Shown here piece by piece: positions 8,278 to 16,467 of a stretch of DNA of 64,000 bases. Location: contig CAYYFE010000018.1 of NCBI GenBank assembly GCA_964471115.1, forward strand, positions 1 through 64,000. Direction: 5' to 3'. The DNA is from SYFT01 sp964471115. Its GTDB lineage: Bacteria; Acidobacteriota; Vicinamibacteria; Vicinamibacterales; SCN-69-37. Each line of letters opens with the position of its first letter. The first letter of the stretch is position 1. The notes beneath the pieces were generated by a model. It did not search any database. It was not told where the DNA came from and saw nothing but the letters and a program-made list of their open reading frames with translations. Both the position numbers and the translations under genes were made by a program.

Positions 8278-8958
8278 GTGGGAACGGATCCCCCCTCGGC
8301 TGGCACCTGTCTTGCGACGTCAGCCGGTATGACGACCGCCGTGGTGCCTCGCTGGGAATGGCGCACGTTCGGGGATCGGTTCCCCGATGCGCTGGCGGTG
8401 ATTGCCGCGCTGCCGCACCTGGTGAAGGACTCGGCGGAAACCTACCTGCTGTGTCCGGCCCCTGACGTCAACGCGAAGATCCGGGGGCACCAACTCGACA
8501 TCAAACGGCTGCAGCAGCGCGCGCGAGGGCTCGAACTGTGGTCGCCGGTCTTCAAGGCGGACTTCCCGATCACGGCGGCGGACGTGGCCCGGCTCTTCCA
8601 CGAATGGGCGTTGCCGGCGCCGGCCCTGACGCGCGCGACGTATACCCTCGACCAACTCCTCAGCGAAGTGATTGCGCGCACTCCGGCCATCACCGTGGCG
8701 CCGATCGTCAAGACGCGGCGCCAGGCGCAGCTCGACGGGTGCGCGATCGAGGTGTCGACGGTGCGGCTGGCCCAGCGGGCCTTGGAGACCGTCGCCGTGG
8801 AATCGGAACAGCCGGAACAGGTCGAGCCCGTGGTGCGCCGGCTCGGTCTTGCCGGGGTGGCCAACGAGAACTACGTCGCTGGCCTCACGCGCGTGTGGGC
8901 GCAGCAGGCGCACCAGCGGCGCGCCCAGGAGGGCGCACATCATGACCTGGACTCGTAA
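8278..8958 (+). CDS. CYTH-like domain protein (tentative)
   Basis: 226 aa from a GTG with AGAAGGA 6 bp upstream. An ATG at 8329 would remove 17 poorly ordered residues and start MTTAVVPRWEWRTFG. The middle and C-terminus look like a diverged CYTH (class IV adenylate cyclase / triphosphatase) fold: IKRLQQRARGLELWSPVFKA, then basic KTRRQ, an acidic strand, and a terminal VRRLGLAGVANENYV typical of CYTH C-termini. The classical EXEXK signature at the N-terminus is not seen; instead there is RWEWRTFG. Inference: binds or hydrolyses a phosphate-rich compound. Its last 17 bp overlap the porin gene, suggesting an operon with the phosphate-porin and a true CYTH triphosphatase downstream. Confidence 0.5.
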   Translation: MGTDPPSAGTCLATSAGMTTAVVPRWEWRTFGDRFPDALAVIAALPHLVKDSAETYLLCPAPDVNAKIRGHQLDIKRLQQRARGLELWSPVFKADFPITAADVARLFHEWALPAPALTRATYTLDQLLSEVIARTPAITVAPIVKTRRQAQLDGCAIEVSTVRLAQRALETVAVESEQPEQVEPVVRRLGLAGVANENYVAGLTRVWAQQAHQRRAQEGAHHDLDS

Positions 8959-10216
8959 GTCGATTCATCTGACACTGCTGGCCCTGGCGGCGGGGCTGCT
9001 GATGGTGGCCGGCGCTTCGGCCCAGACCACGACGACGGCGGAAGAGCCCAAGCCGGAACCGATGGGCGTGTTCCAGCGGGCGGGCGTGTTGATCTTCCAG
9101 ACGCCCGATGAGCGCTTTCAGTGGTGGCTCGACGGGCGTCTCAACCTGGATGCCGCCTACTACTTCAACAGCGACAACCAGCTGTCGAACGGCATGGAAC
9201 TGCGCCGCGGCCGGCTGGCCGTCAACATGATTCTGTGGAAGGACTGGGCGGGGCAGTTCGACGTGGACTTTGTCGACAACGCGGTGGACGTCAAGGACGC
9301 GTGGATCGGCTACATCGGCGTGAAGAACCTCGTGGTGCGCGCCGGCAACTTCCGCACACCGTTCGGACTCGAGACGTTGACCTCGTCGCGGTACATCTCC
9401 TTCATGGAGCGATCGCTCATCGACAACTTCTCGCCCGATCGCCGCATCGGCGTGGGCGCGCAGGTCTGGGGCCGGCGCTGGCAGGCGGCCGGCGGCTTCT
9501 TCGGGCCCGAACTGGAAGACTCGGTCGACACCATCGGTGAGAGCCAGACCAACAGCCTGGTCGGGCGTGTAACGGCGCTGCCGTTTGATGACAACGGCAA
9601 CCTGCTGCACCTGGGCGTGGCGGCGGCGAAGATGCAGCCGGCCGCGGCCACCGAAGACGACCTGTCGGATGCCAACCGCTGGCGGGTGCGCGCGCGCCCG
9701 GAGACCCACGTCAACCGCGGGCGGTTCATCAGCACCCCGCAGGTTCGCAACGTGGACCACGCGAGCCTGTACGGCGCCGAGGCGGCAGCCGTGCTGGGGC
9801 CGCTCTCGTTCCAGGCCGAATACAACCGCGAAGTGCTGCGCCGGACCGACACGACGCTGCCCGAGCCGATGTACGAGGGCTTCTACGGCTACATCAGCTG
9901 GTTCCCGACCGGCGACCGCCGGCCGTATGATCGCGCGGCGGGTGAGTTCACCCGGGTGGTGCCGAAGCACTCCCGGGGCGCGCTCGAGCTGCTCGCGCGA
10001 TACTCGATGATGGACCTCAACGACGTCGACGCGGGGGTGCGGGGCGGCAGGACGGAGATCGTCACAGTGGGCGCCAACTGGTACGCCAACGCCAACGTCC
10101 GCCTGATGGTCAACTGGCTCTGGGTCGACAACGACGAAAACGCCCGGGGCGATCGCGGCTATCTGCCGCGCGACAAGTTCAACGTCCTGCAGGCGCGCCT
10201 CGCGATGATGTTCTGA
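8942..10216 (+). CDS. OprO/OprP-type phosphate-selective porin family protein
   Basis: 424 aa from the ATG at 8942, chosen because it opens a clear signal peptide (LTLLALAAGLLMVAGASAQ). The mature protein begins with a short linker, then repeated amphipathic strands typical of the porin O/P family: GRLNLDAAYYF, LRRGRLAVNMILWKDWAGQF, DAWIGY, RAGNFRTPFGLE, SRYISFMERS. It ends in a terminal aromatic/hydrophobic strand (LQARLAMMF) as outer-membrane barrels do. Members form anion channels for phosphate or pyrophosphate. The reading frame could extend upstream to 8672, but that part is antisense-like shadow over the CYTH-like gene and lacks a leader. It overlaps the upstream gene by 17 bp, and the CYTH triphosphatase gene follows after 18 bp. 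Confidence 0.85.
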   Translation: MTWTRKSIHLTLLALAAGLLMVAGASAQTTTTAEEPKPEPMGVFQRAGVLIFQTPDERFQWWLDGRLNLDAAYYFNSDNQLSNGMELRRGRLAVNMILWKDWAGQFDVDFVDNAVDVKDAWIGYIGVKNLVVRAGNFRTPFGLETLTSSRYISFMERSLIDNFSPDRRIGVGAQVWGRRWQAAGGFFGPELEDSVDTIGESQTNSLVGRVTALPFDDNGNLLHLGVAAAKMQPAAATEDDLSDANRWRVRARPETHVNRGRFISTPQVRNVDHASLYGAEAAAVLGPLSFQAEYNREVLRRTDTTLPEPMYEGFYGYISWFPTGDRRPYDRAAGEFTRVVPKHSRGALELLARYSMMDLNDVDAGVRGGRTEIVTVGANWYANANVRLMVNWLWVDNDENARGDRGYLPRDKFNVLQARLAMMF

Positions 10217-10234
10217 CAGGAAGGGTGAGCCAGC

Positions 10235-10699
10235 ATGGGGCGTGAGATAGAACGCAAGTTCCTGGTGACCGGCGCGGCCTGGAAACAGGTCGCGCCGGGC
10301 ACGCGATACCGCCAGGGATACCTCTCCTCGAAGGCCGAACGCGTGGTGCGGGTGCGCATCGAAGGNNNNNNNNNNCTGACGATCAAGGGCCCCACGGCCG
10401 GCATCGAACGCCTCGAGTTCGAATACGAGATCCCGATCGACGACGCCCGGCGGCTGCTGGACGAGTTGTGCGAGCGGCCGCTCATCGAGAAGGTGCGGTA
10501 CCGCGTGCCGGTGGGGGCGCACGTCTGGGAGATCGATGAATTCGAGGGGGACAATCGGGGGCTGATCGTCGCGGAAATCGAGCTGGCCTCGGCGGACGAC
10601 GTGTTCGAACGGCCCGCCTGGCTGGGCCGGGAGGTGTCGGGTGACCCTCGGTACTTCAACAGCAACCTCATCAGCCGGCCCTACACCACCTGGGCCTGA
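10235..10699 (+). CDS. CYTH-domain inorganic triphosphatase (TTM family), with assembly gap
   Basis: About 154 aa, the normal size of small bacterial triphosphate tunnel metalloenzymes. The signature EIERKFLV is at residues 4-11, followed by RYRQGYL, VVRVRIE, LTIKGPT, the acidic ERLEFEYEIP, EKVRYRVP, WEIDEFEGDN and a final VAEIELAS, i.e. the alternating charged residues lining the tunnel. Family members hydrolyse tripolyphosphate using Mg or Mn. Ten N at 10366-10375 interrupt the strand between VRIE(G) and LTIKG. In relatives five residues separate these blocks and the placeholder allows only four, so the true gap is probably not exactly 10 bases. Lies between a phosphate-type porin and an anion transporter. 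Confidence 0.88.
   Translation: MGREIERKFLVTGAAWKQVAPGTRYRQGYLSSKAERVVRVRIEXXXXLTIKGPTAGIERLEFEYEIPIDDARRLLDELCERPLIEKVRYRVPVGAHVWEIDEFEGDNRGLIVAEIELASADDVFERPAWLGREVSGDPRYFNSNLISRPYTTWA
10366..10375. other. Assembly gap (10 N)
   Basis: Ten undetermined bases within the CYTH triphosphatase gene, most likely a scaffolding placeholder of arbitrary length. Confidence 0.99.
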
Positions 10700-10730
10700 C
10701 CCCCTCGATCTCGAATCCCATCGGCTGTCG

Positions 10731-12200
10731 GTGGTCGTCGAGCGGCCCAAGGGGCCGGCCGAGCGCTGGATGAAGCGCGTCGGCCTGCCGCTGGGGCCGG
10801 CCGTGTTTCTCCTCATCCTGCTGCTGCCCCTGCCGGACGGGCTGACGGCCAGCGGCCGCGCGGCGCTGGCGTCGTTTGCGCTGGCCCTGATCTGGTGGGT
10901 CGGCGAGCCGGTGCCCACCTATGTCACCTCGCTCATCCTGATGGCGTTGCTCATCGTCAGCGGCGCGTGGGACGAGACGAAGGTGCTGGGGGTGCTTGGG
11001 CTGGACGTCATCTGGCTCAACATCATGGCGTTCGTGCTGAGCGCCATCCTCATCAAGACGCACCTGGCCAAACGCCTGGCGCTGCGCCTGCTGGTGCGGT
11101 TCGGCCGGCACGCCAGCACGACGCTGCTGGCCTTTGTGATCCTCCAGCTGGCCCTGGCCCCGCTGATTCCCGCCACGGCCGCGCGCGCGGTGATGACGCT
11201 GCCGCTCATGCTGGTGGTGGCGGCGCTGTATCACTCCACCGCGCAGGCGCCCACCAACTTCGGGCGCAACCTGTTCCTGCAGAACCTGATGGGCATCAAC
11301 ATCTTCTCGTCGGGGTTCATGACCGGGTCCACGGCGAACCTCATGGCCGTCGGTTTCATCCTGACCATGGGTGGCACGCAGGTGTATTACACCGACTGGA
11401 TGCTGGCGTCGTTGCCCGTCGCCCTGGCGGGCATGGCCATCGCGTGGTGGATCGGTCCACATCTGCTGATGCGCATTCCCCCCGAACATGCCAGTCCGAG
11501 GCTGGCGGGAGGCCTCGAGTCGCTGCGTGGCCAGCTGGTCGCCATGGGGCCGATGTCGGGCGCGGAGAAACGCGGCCTCGCCATCTTTGGCCTGGTGGTG
11601 TTCCTCTGGGCCACCGACCGCTTTCACGAGGCCTGGTTCGGGTTCGGGATCTCGGCGGTGCTCGCGGCCATGCTGGGGGCGATCGTCGCGTTGTCGCCGC
11701 GCCTCGGGGTGCTCACCTGGAACGATACCGACATCCCCTGGCACCTGCTGCTCTTCAGCGCCGGGGCGTACGCCGGCGGGTTGGCGCTGGATCAGACCGG
11801 CGCCGCGCAGTGGGCCATTCAACGCGTTTTTGACGCGCTCGACATCAGCCGCGACATGAACTTCTGGACCGTGTATTCGACCATCATCGCGGTCAACATG
11901 GGCGCGCACTTCTTCTTCACGTCGAAGACCATCCGCACGGTCATCATGATCCCGATGGTGATCAGCCTCGCGCAGTTCCTCGAGATCCCGGTGCTGGCGC
12001 TGGCGCTGCCGGCCGCGTTCACCATCGACTGGGTCATCGGCCTGCCCATCAGCGCCAAGCCGAACCTGATCCTCTTCACCACCGGCCAGTATTCACTGCT
12101 CGATCAGCTCAAGTACGGCGTGGTCATGACCCTTGTCGGGACGGTGCTGCTCATCCTGGCCGGGATGACCTGGTTCCGTGTGTTGGGGATCGTGCCGTAG
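10731..12200 (+). CDS. SLC13/DASS-family anion transporter
   Basis: About 489 aa from a GTG at 10731. Other in-frame starts are a GTG at 10641 (overlapping the triphosphatase gene by 59 bp) and an ATG at 10770 (MKRVGLPLGP), so the start is uncertain. At least eleven hydrophobic segments are apparent. Typical SLC13 features: the N-terminal GPAVFLLILLLPLPDGL helix, WWVGEPVPTYVTSL, NIMAFVLSAILIKTHLAKRL, GINIFSSGFMTGSTANLMAV (first SNT-like substrate/Na site) and PISAKPNLILFTTGQY (second). Predicted sodium-coupled uptake of a divalent anion such as dicarboxylate, sulfate or phosphate. The neighbours favour phosphate, but this is inference. Confidence 0.85.
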   Translation: MVVERPKGPAERWMKRVGLPLGPAVFLLILLLPLPDGLTASGRAALASFALALIWWVGEPVPTYVTSLILMALLIVSGAWDETKVLGVLGLDVIWLNIMAFVLSAILIKTHLAKRLALRLLVRFGRHASTTLLAFVILQLALAPLIPATAARAVMTLPLMLVVAALYHSTAQAPTNFGRNLFLQNLMGINIFSSGFMTGSTANLMAVGFILTMGGTQVYYTDWMLASLPVALAGMAIAWWIGPHLLMRIPPEHASPRLAGGLESLRGQLVAMGPMSGAEKRGLAIFGLVVFLWATDRFHEAWFGFGISAVLAAMLGAIVALSPRLGVLTWNDTDIPWHLLLFSAGAYAGGLALDQTGAAQWAIQRVFDALDISRDMNFWTVYSTIIAVNMGAHFFFTSKTIRTVIMIPMVISLAQFLEIPVLALALPAAFTIDWVIGLPISAKPNLILFTTGQYSLLDQLKYGVVMTLVGTVLLILAGMTWFRVLGIVP

Positions 12201-12247
12201 GCAGGAACGGGCCGCCCTGGGGTAAAGTGTGTCCAGGGAGAGACGGC

Positions 12248-12490
12248 ATGGCAGTGGCAGCGAAGATCGGACGCAACGACCCGTGCGCCTGCGGCAGCGG
12301 CAAGAAATACAAGAAGTGCTGTGAAGCGAAGGCTTCCGGCTGGTCGCGTGGCACGCTCATCATGGCGTTGCTCGTCGCCGCGCTGGTCGTGGCCGGCGTC
12401 GGCGCGGTCGTGTCCAACTTCACCACCGACAACGAACACGTCGCCAAGACATCAGGCGTGTGGGACCCGGTCCACGGGCACTATCACTGA
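12248..12490 (+). CDS. SEC-C motif mini-protein with one membrane segment
   Basis: 80 aa from the ATG at 12248, preceded by GGGAGAG; a TAAAGT hexamer at about 12222-12227 could be its -10. The N-terminus is a classic SEC-C zinc motif (GRNDPCACGSGKKYKKCC), normally found at the end of SecA and in many small proteins. A single hydrophobic segment (LIMALLVAALVVAGVGAVV) and a short tail ending HGHYH follow. Likely a zinc-binding inner-membrane protein; function unknown. It nearly abuts the convergent membrane-protein gene (3 bp). Confidence 0.85.
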   Translation: MAVAAKIGRNDPCACGSGKKYKKCCEAKASGWSRGTLIMALLVAALVVAGVGAVVSNFTTDNEHVAKTSGVWDPVHGHYH

Positions 12491-12493
12491 GGG

Positions 12494-14146
12494 TCAGCGC
12501 AGGGCGAGGATGCGGTAGCCGTCCCCGGCGGCTTCCACGCGCAGCGCGGGGGACTGGCTGGCCGCGTCGAGCAGTTCGCCTGACACGCTGCGTTCCTCGA
12601 TGACGATGTGCGTCACGCCCAGGTCGCGCAGATAGAGCAGCGCGCGATCGCCGGGAAAGTCCGCAAGCGCCTCGCGGTGTCGCGCCATCGACATCGGCGC
12701 GTAGCCCGAATACCCGTTGAGCATCGGCTTGAAGTGCTGCGTGCCCTGCAGCATGTAGCGCGCATTCTGCAGCACGTCACCGCCGGGGCCGTAGAACGGC
12801 AGGACCACGAGGGCCTGCACGTCAGGCCGGTCCAGCGTCTTGAAGATCGGGGCCAGTCCGGTGAACGGACCGCACCGGCCCTGTTGCGGGGTGCCGCAGT
12901 AGGCGATGGGCGCGCGCCAGGCCTCGGCGTTGGCCACGGCGATCACCGCGCAGCCGATGATCAGCGCGGCCTTTCGGGGCAGCCGTGACGTCATCCACGC
13001 CAGGCCGAAGCCGGCCACCAGCGCCGCGCCGGCCAGCGCCATCTGGCCGAACCGTGCCGCGCCCCGGATGGCCTGCAGCGGCGTGAACGTCTCATACAGC
13101 CAGGTGTAGAGCGGGAAGGCTGGTCCAAACGACAGCGCGAACGAGACCACGCCGAACGTGAGGGCCATGCGCGCGCGGGGATCGCGAAACGCCGTGCCAC
13201 TGATCAGCGCCACCAGGATGACCGCCAGCGCCATCACGCCCGGGAACAGAAAGTCGGCCGTGGCGTACCCCTGCGACCATCCCAGCACGTCGCGGTGCAA
13301 CGTGCCGGCGGCCGCGAGATAGTTCGGCCAGCTGGCGGAGAACTGCGCCACTTCCTGAATCGAACGGGTGAACCCTTCTTGTTCCTGCCGGGCCAGCAGA
13401 TAGGGGGCGATCGCCGGCCCCAGCAGCAGCGCGGCCAGTCCGCCGGCCAGCGCCAGGTGACCCAGCGTGGCGCGCCAGCGGTCACGCAGCCAGGCGGCCG
13501 GACGGGCCGCCACGCCGGCCGCAGCGGCGATGGTGATGAACACCATGAAATACACCGACGTGAGCGACTGCAGGACGAACCACACCGCCAGTCGCGCCGC
13601 CGCGCGCACCGTGGGGCGGGAGAGGACCTGATCGAGCGCCAGCAGCATCAACGGGAAGAACTGCAGGTGCAGCGCCTGTATGTGCACGAGGCGCGTGAGA
13701 GTGTTTGCGTTGAACGCCAGCAGACAGCCGCTCAGGATGCCGGCCATCCACGAGCCGGTCCACCGCCGCATCACGAGCGCCGTGGTCCATCCGCTCAGCG
13801 CCAGACCCACGACCACCATCAGGTTGAACGCGCCGACCGGCGACAGGCCCAGCCACCGGAGCGGCAGCGCCATCACACCCTGCACCAGCAGATGCTCGGA
13901 GAACGCCAGCGTGTACCGCTCGGGGTAGAAGATCGGGGCGTCAAACACGCGCAGCGGATTGCGCACCACCTGATGGCCGACCCACGCCAGCGTCCACTCA
14001 TTGAGCTGGGTGTCCATGTTGTCGTTGCGGTGATACGTCTCCGGTCCGGCGGCGAGCGGCCACGTGTGGCCGACGGCCAGTACCACAAACAGCGCCAGGG
14101 ACAACACTCCGGCGCGCCAGCCGACGGCAGGGTGTTCAACGGTCAT
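12494..14146 (-). CDS. Polytopic membrane protein, GT-C glycosyltransferase-like
   Basis: 550 aa with about ten to twelve hydrophobic segments. The first periplasmic loop has an acidic pair in RNDNMDTQLNEW, as in GT-C enzymes that use lipid-linked sugars, and the C-terminal third is soluble. Tentative role: transfer or handling of polyprenyl-linked sugars at the inner membrane. Its start overlaps the 3' end of the upstream GT39-like gene by 11 bp, so the two are probably co-translated. No substrate can be inferred. Confidence 0.6.
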   Translation of the reverse strand: MTVEHPAVGWRAGVLSLALFVVLAVGHTWPLAAGPETYHRNDNMDTQLNEWTLAWVGHQVVRNPLRVFDAPIFYPERYTLAFSEHLLVQGVMALPLRWLGLSPVGAFNLMVVVGLALSGWTTALVMRRWTGSWMAGILSGCLLAFNANTLTRLVHIQALHLQFFPLMLLALDQVLSRPTVRAAARLAVWFVLQSLTSVYFMVFITIAAAAGVAARPAAWLRDRWRATLGHLALAGGLAALLLGPAIAPYLLARQEQEGFTRSIQEVAQFSASWPNYLAAAGTLHRDVLGWSQGYATADFLFPGVMALAVILVALISGTAFRDPRARMALTFGVVSFALSFGPAFPLYTWLYETFTPLQAIRGAARFGQMALAGAALVAGFGLAWMTSRLPRKAALIIGCAVIAVANAEAWRAPIAYCGTPQQGRCGPFTGLAPIFKTLDRPDVQALVVLPFYGPGGDVLQNARYMLQGTQHFKPMLNGYSGYAPMSMARHREALADFPGDRALLYLRDLGVTHIVIEERSVSGELLDAASQSPALRVEAAGDGYRILALR

Positions 14147-15800
14147 TCTTGCGGTAGATCAGGAAGTTGGGGCCCGGCCGCTCGACGCCGCGGAAGCCGG
14201 CAAACGGGATGAAGAAGGCGTCCTGCATGTCGTAGACGCGTGTCGGGTCCGGGGTATAGGCATCGATGCGATGCATCAGCGTGTAACCGTTCGCCAGATA
14301 CTCTTCGACGAGTGGCTGCGTGACGCTCGGCAGCGGTGACTCCTGGATGACGAGGTAGTCCGGCAGGCCCTCGGTCGCGATCCGCCGCCGGGGACCGACG
14401 AAGGTCTGCATGTGGCGATCCCAGACCCAGGGGCGCAGGCGATCGCGTGGAATCTGGGCGTGCCCATAAGGGGATCCGCTCTGCGCGATGTTCTCGCCGG
14501 CCCGGCCGTAGACCAGGAACCACTCCGCCAGCAGGACGCGGCTGTCCTTCTGCGACGCGATGTGGTTGTAGGACGCCGAACGATACGTCGCCGGCGCCGC
14601 CGCCAGCAGCGTCAGCGCCGTCGCCACGATCCACGTGCGCTGCGGCGCGCGGCGCGTCAGCCAGCGCGAGGCCGTCAACACGGTGTGCGCCGCCAGCAGG
14701 CACAAAAACGGCGTCAGCGGCAGGGCGTAGCGGAAGAACAGGTTCTTGATACTGCCGATCACCAGGAAATACACCACCGGCAGCGTCAGCAGCACGAGCA
14801 TCAGGCGCCATTGACGACGGATGAGGAACAATCCGGCCAGCGCCAGTGAAAGCACCGTGATGCCGACGCCGTACCGGATCGAATACCGCAGGTGATACAG
14901 CCAGCCGTTGGACAGGTCGGTGTCACCCGCGCCGTGCCCGCCGGCCATGGATCCGCCCAGCGCCTGCATCGCGAGGGAGAAGTTCTCGTAATCGGTGAAG
15001 ATGAAGTACGTGCCCGACAGGAATACCAGCGCGCTGGGCACACCGAACCAGAACATGCGGCCATCAAACCAGGGGCGCTGACGCGTGCGCACCGCATCGA
15101 TGACCTGCAGGGCCTGACTGACGAGGACGGGGAACATCACGACGCCCGCGTTGTATTTCGTCGCGGCAGCCAATCCGCCGGCCAGGCCCGCCAGGACGAA
15201 CGATCGGCGCCGCCCCGTCTGATGCCCGTCGATGACCCACAACGTCGACAGCACCAGCCACATCGTCATCATCGCGTCGGTCGTGCCGTAGTGGGACTCG
15301 CGGACGTGCAGGAACGACGTGGCCATCAGCAGCGCCGCCGCCAGCGCCGTGGGGCGGTCCCACACCCGGCGGGCGATGCCGTGGACCGCAATGACCGTCA
15401 GCGTGCCGCAGACGGCCGACAGCGATCGATTGATGAGGAAGAACGGCTCCCAGTGTGTCGGCCAGGTGGCCAGCATGTCAGGGATGGACCCGAACCAGCC
15501 GGCCGCCAGACCCACCGCGTAGTACCCCAGGTAGAGCGTGGCCGAGACCTTCATGTACAGCCACGGGTAGTCGAAGAAGTTCGGCCGGAAGTTTCCCCGG
15601 AGGAAATTGAGAACGACGTCGATGACCGTCGTTTCGTCGGGCCGCGCCTGGGTGTGGGGCAGACCGAAGTCGATGCCCCAGAACCGGAGGCCGGCGGCGA
15701 CGAGCACGATTGCGATCAGGGCCGTCGTGGTTGGAGGTGGGCGTCCAATCACCGCGCCTATTCTATGGGGGACGAGCCATGTTTGGCCCGACTTTCGCAT
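14136..15800 (-). CDS. ArnT/PMT-like (GT39) glycosyltransferase, membrane
   Basis: Up to 554 aa; a GTG at 15752 would give 538 aa starting VIGRPPPTT, leaving about 70 bp to the divergent gene instead of 21 bp. The catalytic loop motif is RPDETTVIDV after the first membrane segment, then FFDYPWLY, HVRESHYGTTDAMM and about ten further hydrophobic segments, the pattern of GT39/PMT-like polyprenol-sugar transferases. Predicted to glycosylate a lipid or protein on the periplasmic side. Paired in an operon with the second GT-C-like protein. Confidence 0.75.
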   Translation of the reverse strand: MRKSGQTWLVPHRIGAVIGRPPPTTTALIAIVLVAAGLRFWGIDFGLPHTQARPDETTVIDVVLNFLRGNFRPNFFDYPWLYMKVSATLYLGYYAVGLAAGWFGSIPDMLATWPTHWEPFFLINRSLSAVCGTLTVIAVHGIARRVWDRPTALAAALLMATSFLHVRESHYGTTDAMMTMWLVLSTLWVIDGHQTGRRRSFVLAGLAGGLAAATKYNAGVVMFPVLVSQALQVIDAVRTRQRPWFDGRMFWFGVPSALVFLSGTYFIFTDYENFSLAMQALGGSMAGGHGAGDTDLSNGWLYHLRYSIRYGVGITVLSLALAGLFLIRRQWRLMLVLLTLPVVYFLVIGSIKNLFFRYALPLTPFLCLLAAHTVLTASRWLTRRAPQRTWIVATALTLLAAAPATYRSASYNHIASQKDSRVLLAEWFLVYGRAGENIAQSGSPYGHAQIPRDRLRPWVWDRHMQTFVGPRRRIATEGLPDYLVIQESPLPSVTQPLVEEYLANGYTLMHRIDAYTPDPTRVYDMQDAFFIPFAGFRGVERPGPNFLIYRKNDR

Positions 15801-15821
15801 TACCTGGTGGAGGGCGGTGTG

Positions 15822-16439
15822 ATGACGACGCGAGGGATGCGGGTGTTACTGGCGGCGGCGGGAGTCCTGGCGGCGGTGGTGGCCGTTCCCGCGGCAGCGG
15901 CCGCGCAGCCGGGCGCGGACAAACCCGCGGTCGAGGCGCAATTGGGCTACCTCCGGCTTCACGAGATCGATGCCGAGCGCCAGCACGGCGCGTTTGCCAC
16001 CCTCGTCTTCGTGAAGGACGGCCCCGTGGCGCTCGTCGTCAAGGCGGCCGGCACCTACCGGTCCGACGATTCACGCCACTTCAGCGGGACCACGCCGGTG
16101 GAGGTTGACGGTGACGAACGGACGCTGCTGGCCGCGGCCGGCGGCCGGCTCGAAGCCCGACCGGGTTCCGGCCGGGTCGTGCCGTTCGCCCAGGTGCTGG
16201 CCGGTGTGATGTACCGGCAGGAGCGTTCGACGACCCGGATGGCGGATGTGATCGTCACGCGCAACCGCGCGTCGGCGGCGATCTATGGCGAGGCGGGCGC
16301 CGGCGTCACCGTGTATGTCACACCGCGCGTTGGCCTGCACGGCGGCGCGGCGCTCACGGCGGTCCTGGGCGGCTTCGGCCGCGAACTCTACGGCTACGTG
16401 TTCACGGGCGGTCTGTCCGTCGCGTTCGGCCGCCGCTAA
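15822..16439 (+). CDS. Secreted beta-barrel-like protein of unknown function
   Basis: 205 aa from the ATG at 15822, chosen because it begins a signal peptide (MRVLLAAAGVLAAVVAVPAAAAAQ). The rest alternates short amphipathic strands (AQLGYLRLHE, AFATLVFVKDG, VALVVKAAGTY, VTVYVTPRVGLHGGA) and ends in a C-terminal Gly-rich strand (GGLSVAFGRR), consistent with a small outer-membrane barrel. No family recognised. It is divergent from the glycosyltransferase gene. The same frame stays open far upstream (to 14892), but that stretch is antisense to the glycosyltransferase. Confidence 0.7.
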   Translation: MTTRGMRVLLAAAGVLAAVVAVPAAAAAQPGADKPAVEAQLGYLRLHEIDAERQHGAFATLVFVKDGPVALVVKAAGTYRSDDSRHFSGTTPVEVDGDERTLLAAAGGRLEARPGSGRVVPFAQVLAGVMYRQERSTTRMADVIVTRNRASAAIYGEAGAGVTVYVTPRVGLHGGAALTAVLGGFGRELYGYVFTGGLSVAFGRR

Positions 16440-16467
16440 CCGCCACCCGCGCTCCACGCCGCGCTAC
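16440..16467 (-). repeat. Degenerate REP-like hairpin at end of ADOP gene
   Basis: Read on the minus strand, GTAGCGCGGCGTGGAGCGCG begins at 16467; its TAG (16464-16466) is the stop codon of the permease gene. It resembles the GTAG-headed REPs elsewhere, but the stem is imperfect. Confidence 0.4.

Noticed and set aside
14892..15821. Long upstream extension of the secreted barrel-like gene
   Set aside because: It lies antisense to the GT39-like gene; the signal peptide begins at the ATG at 15822.
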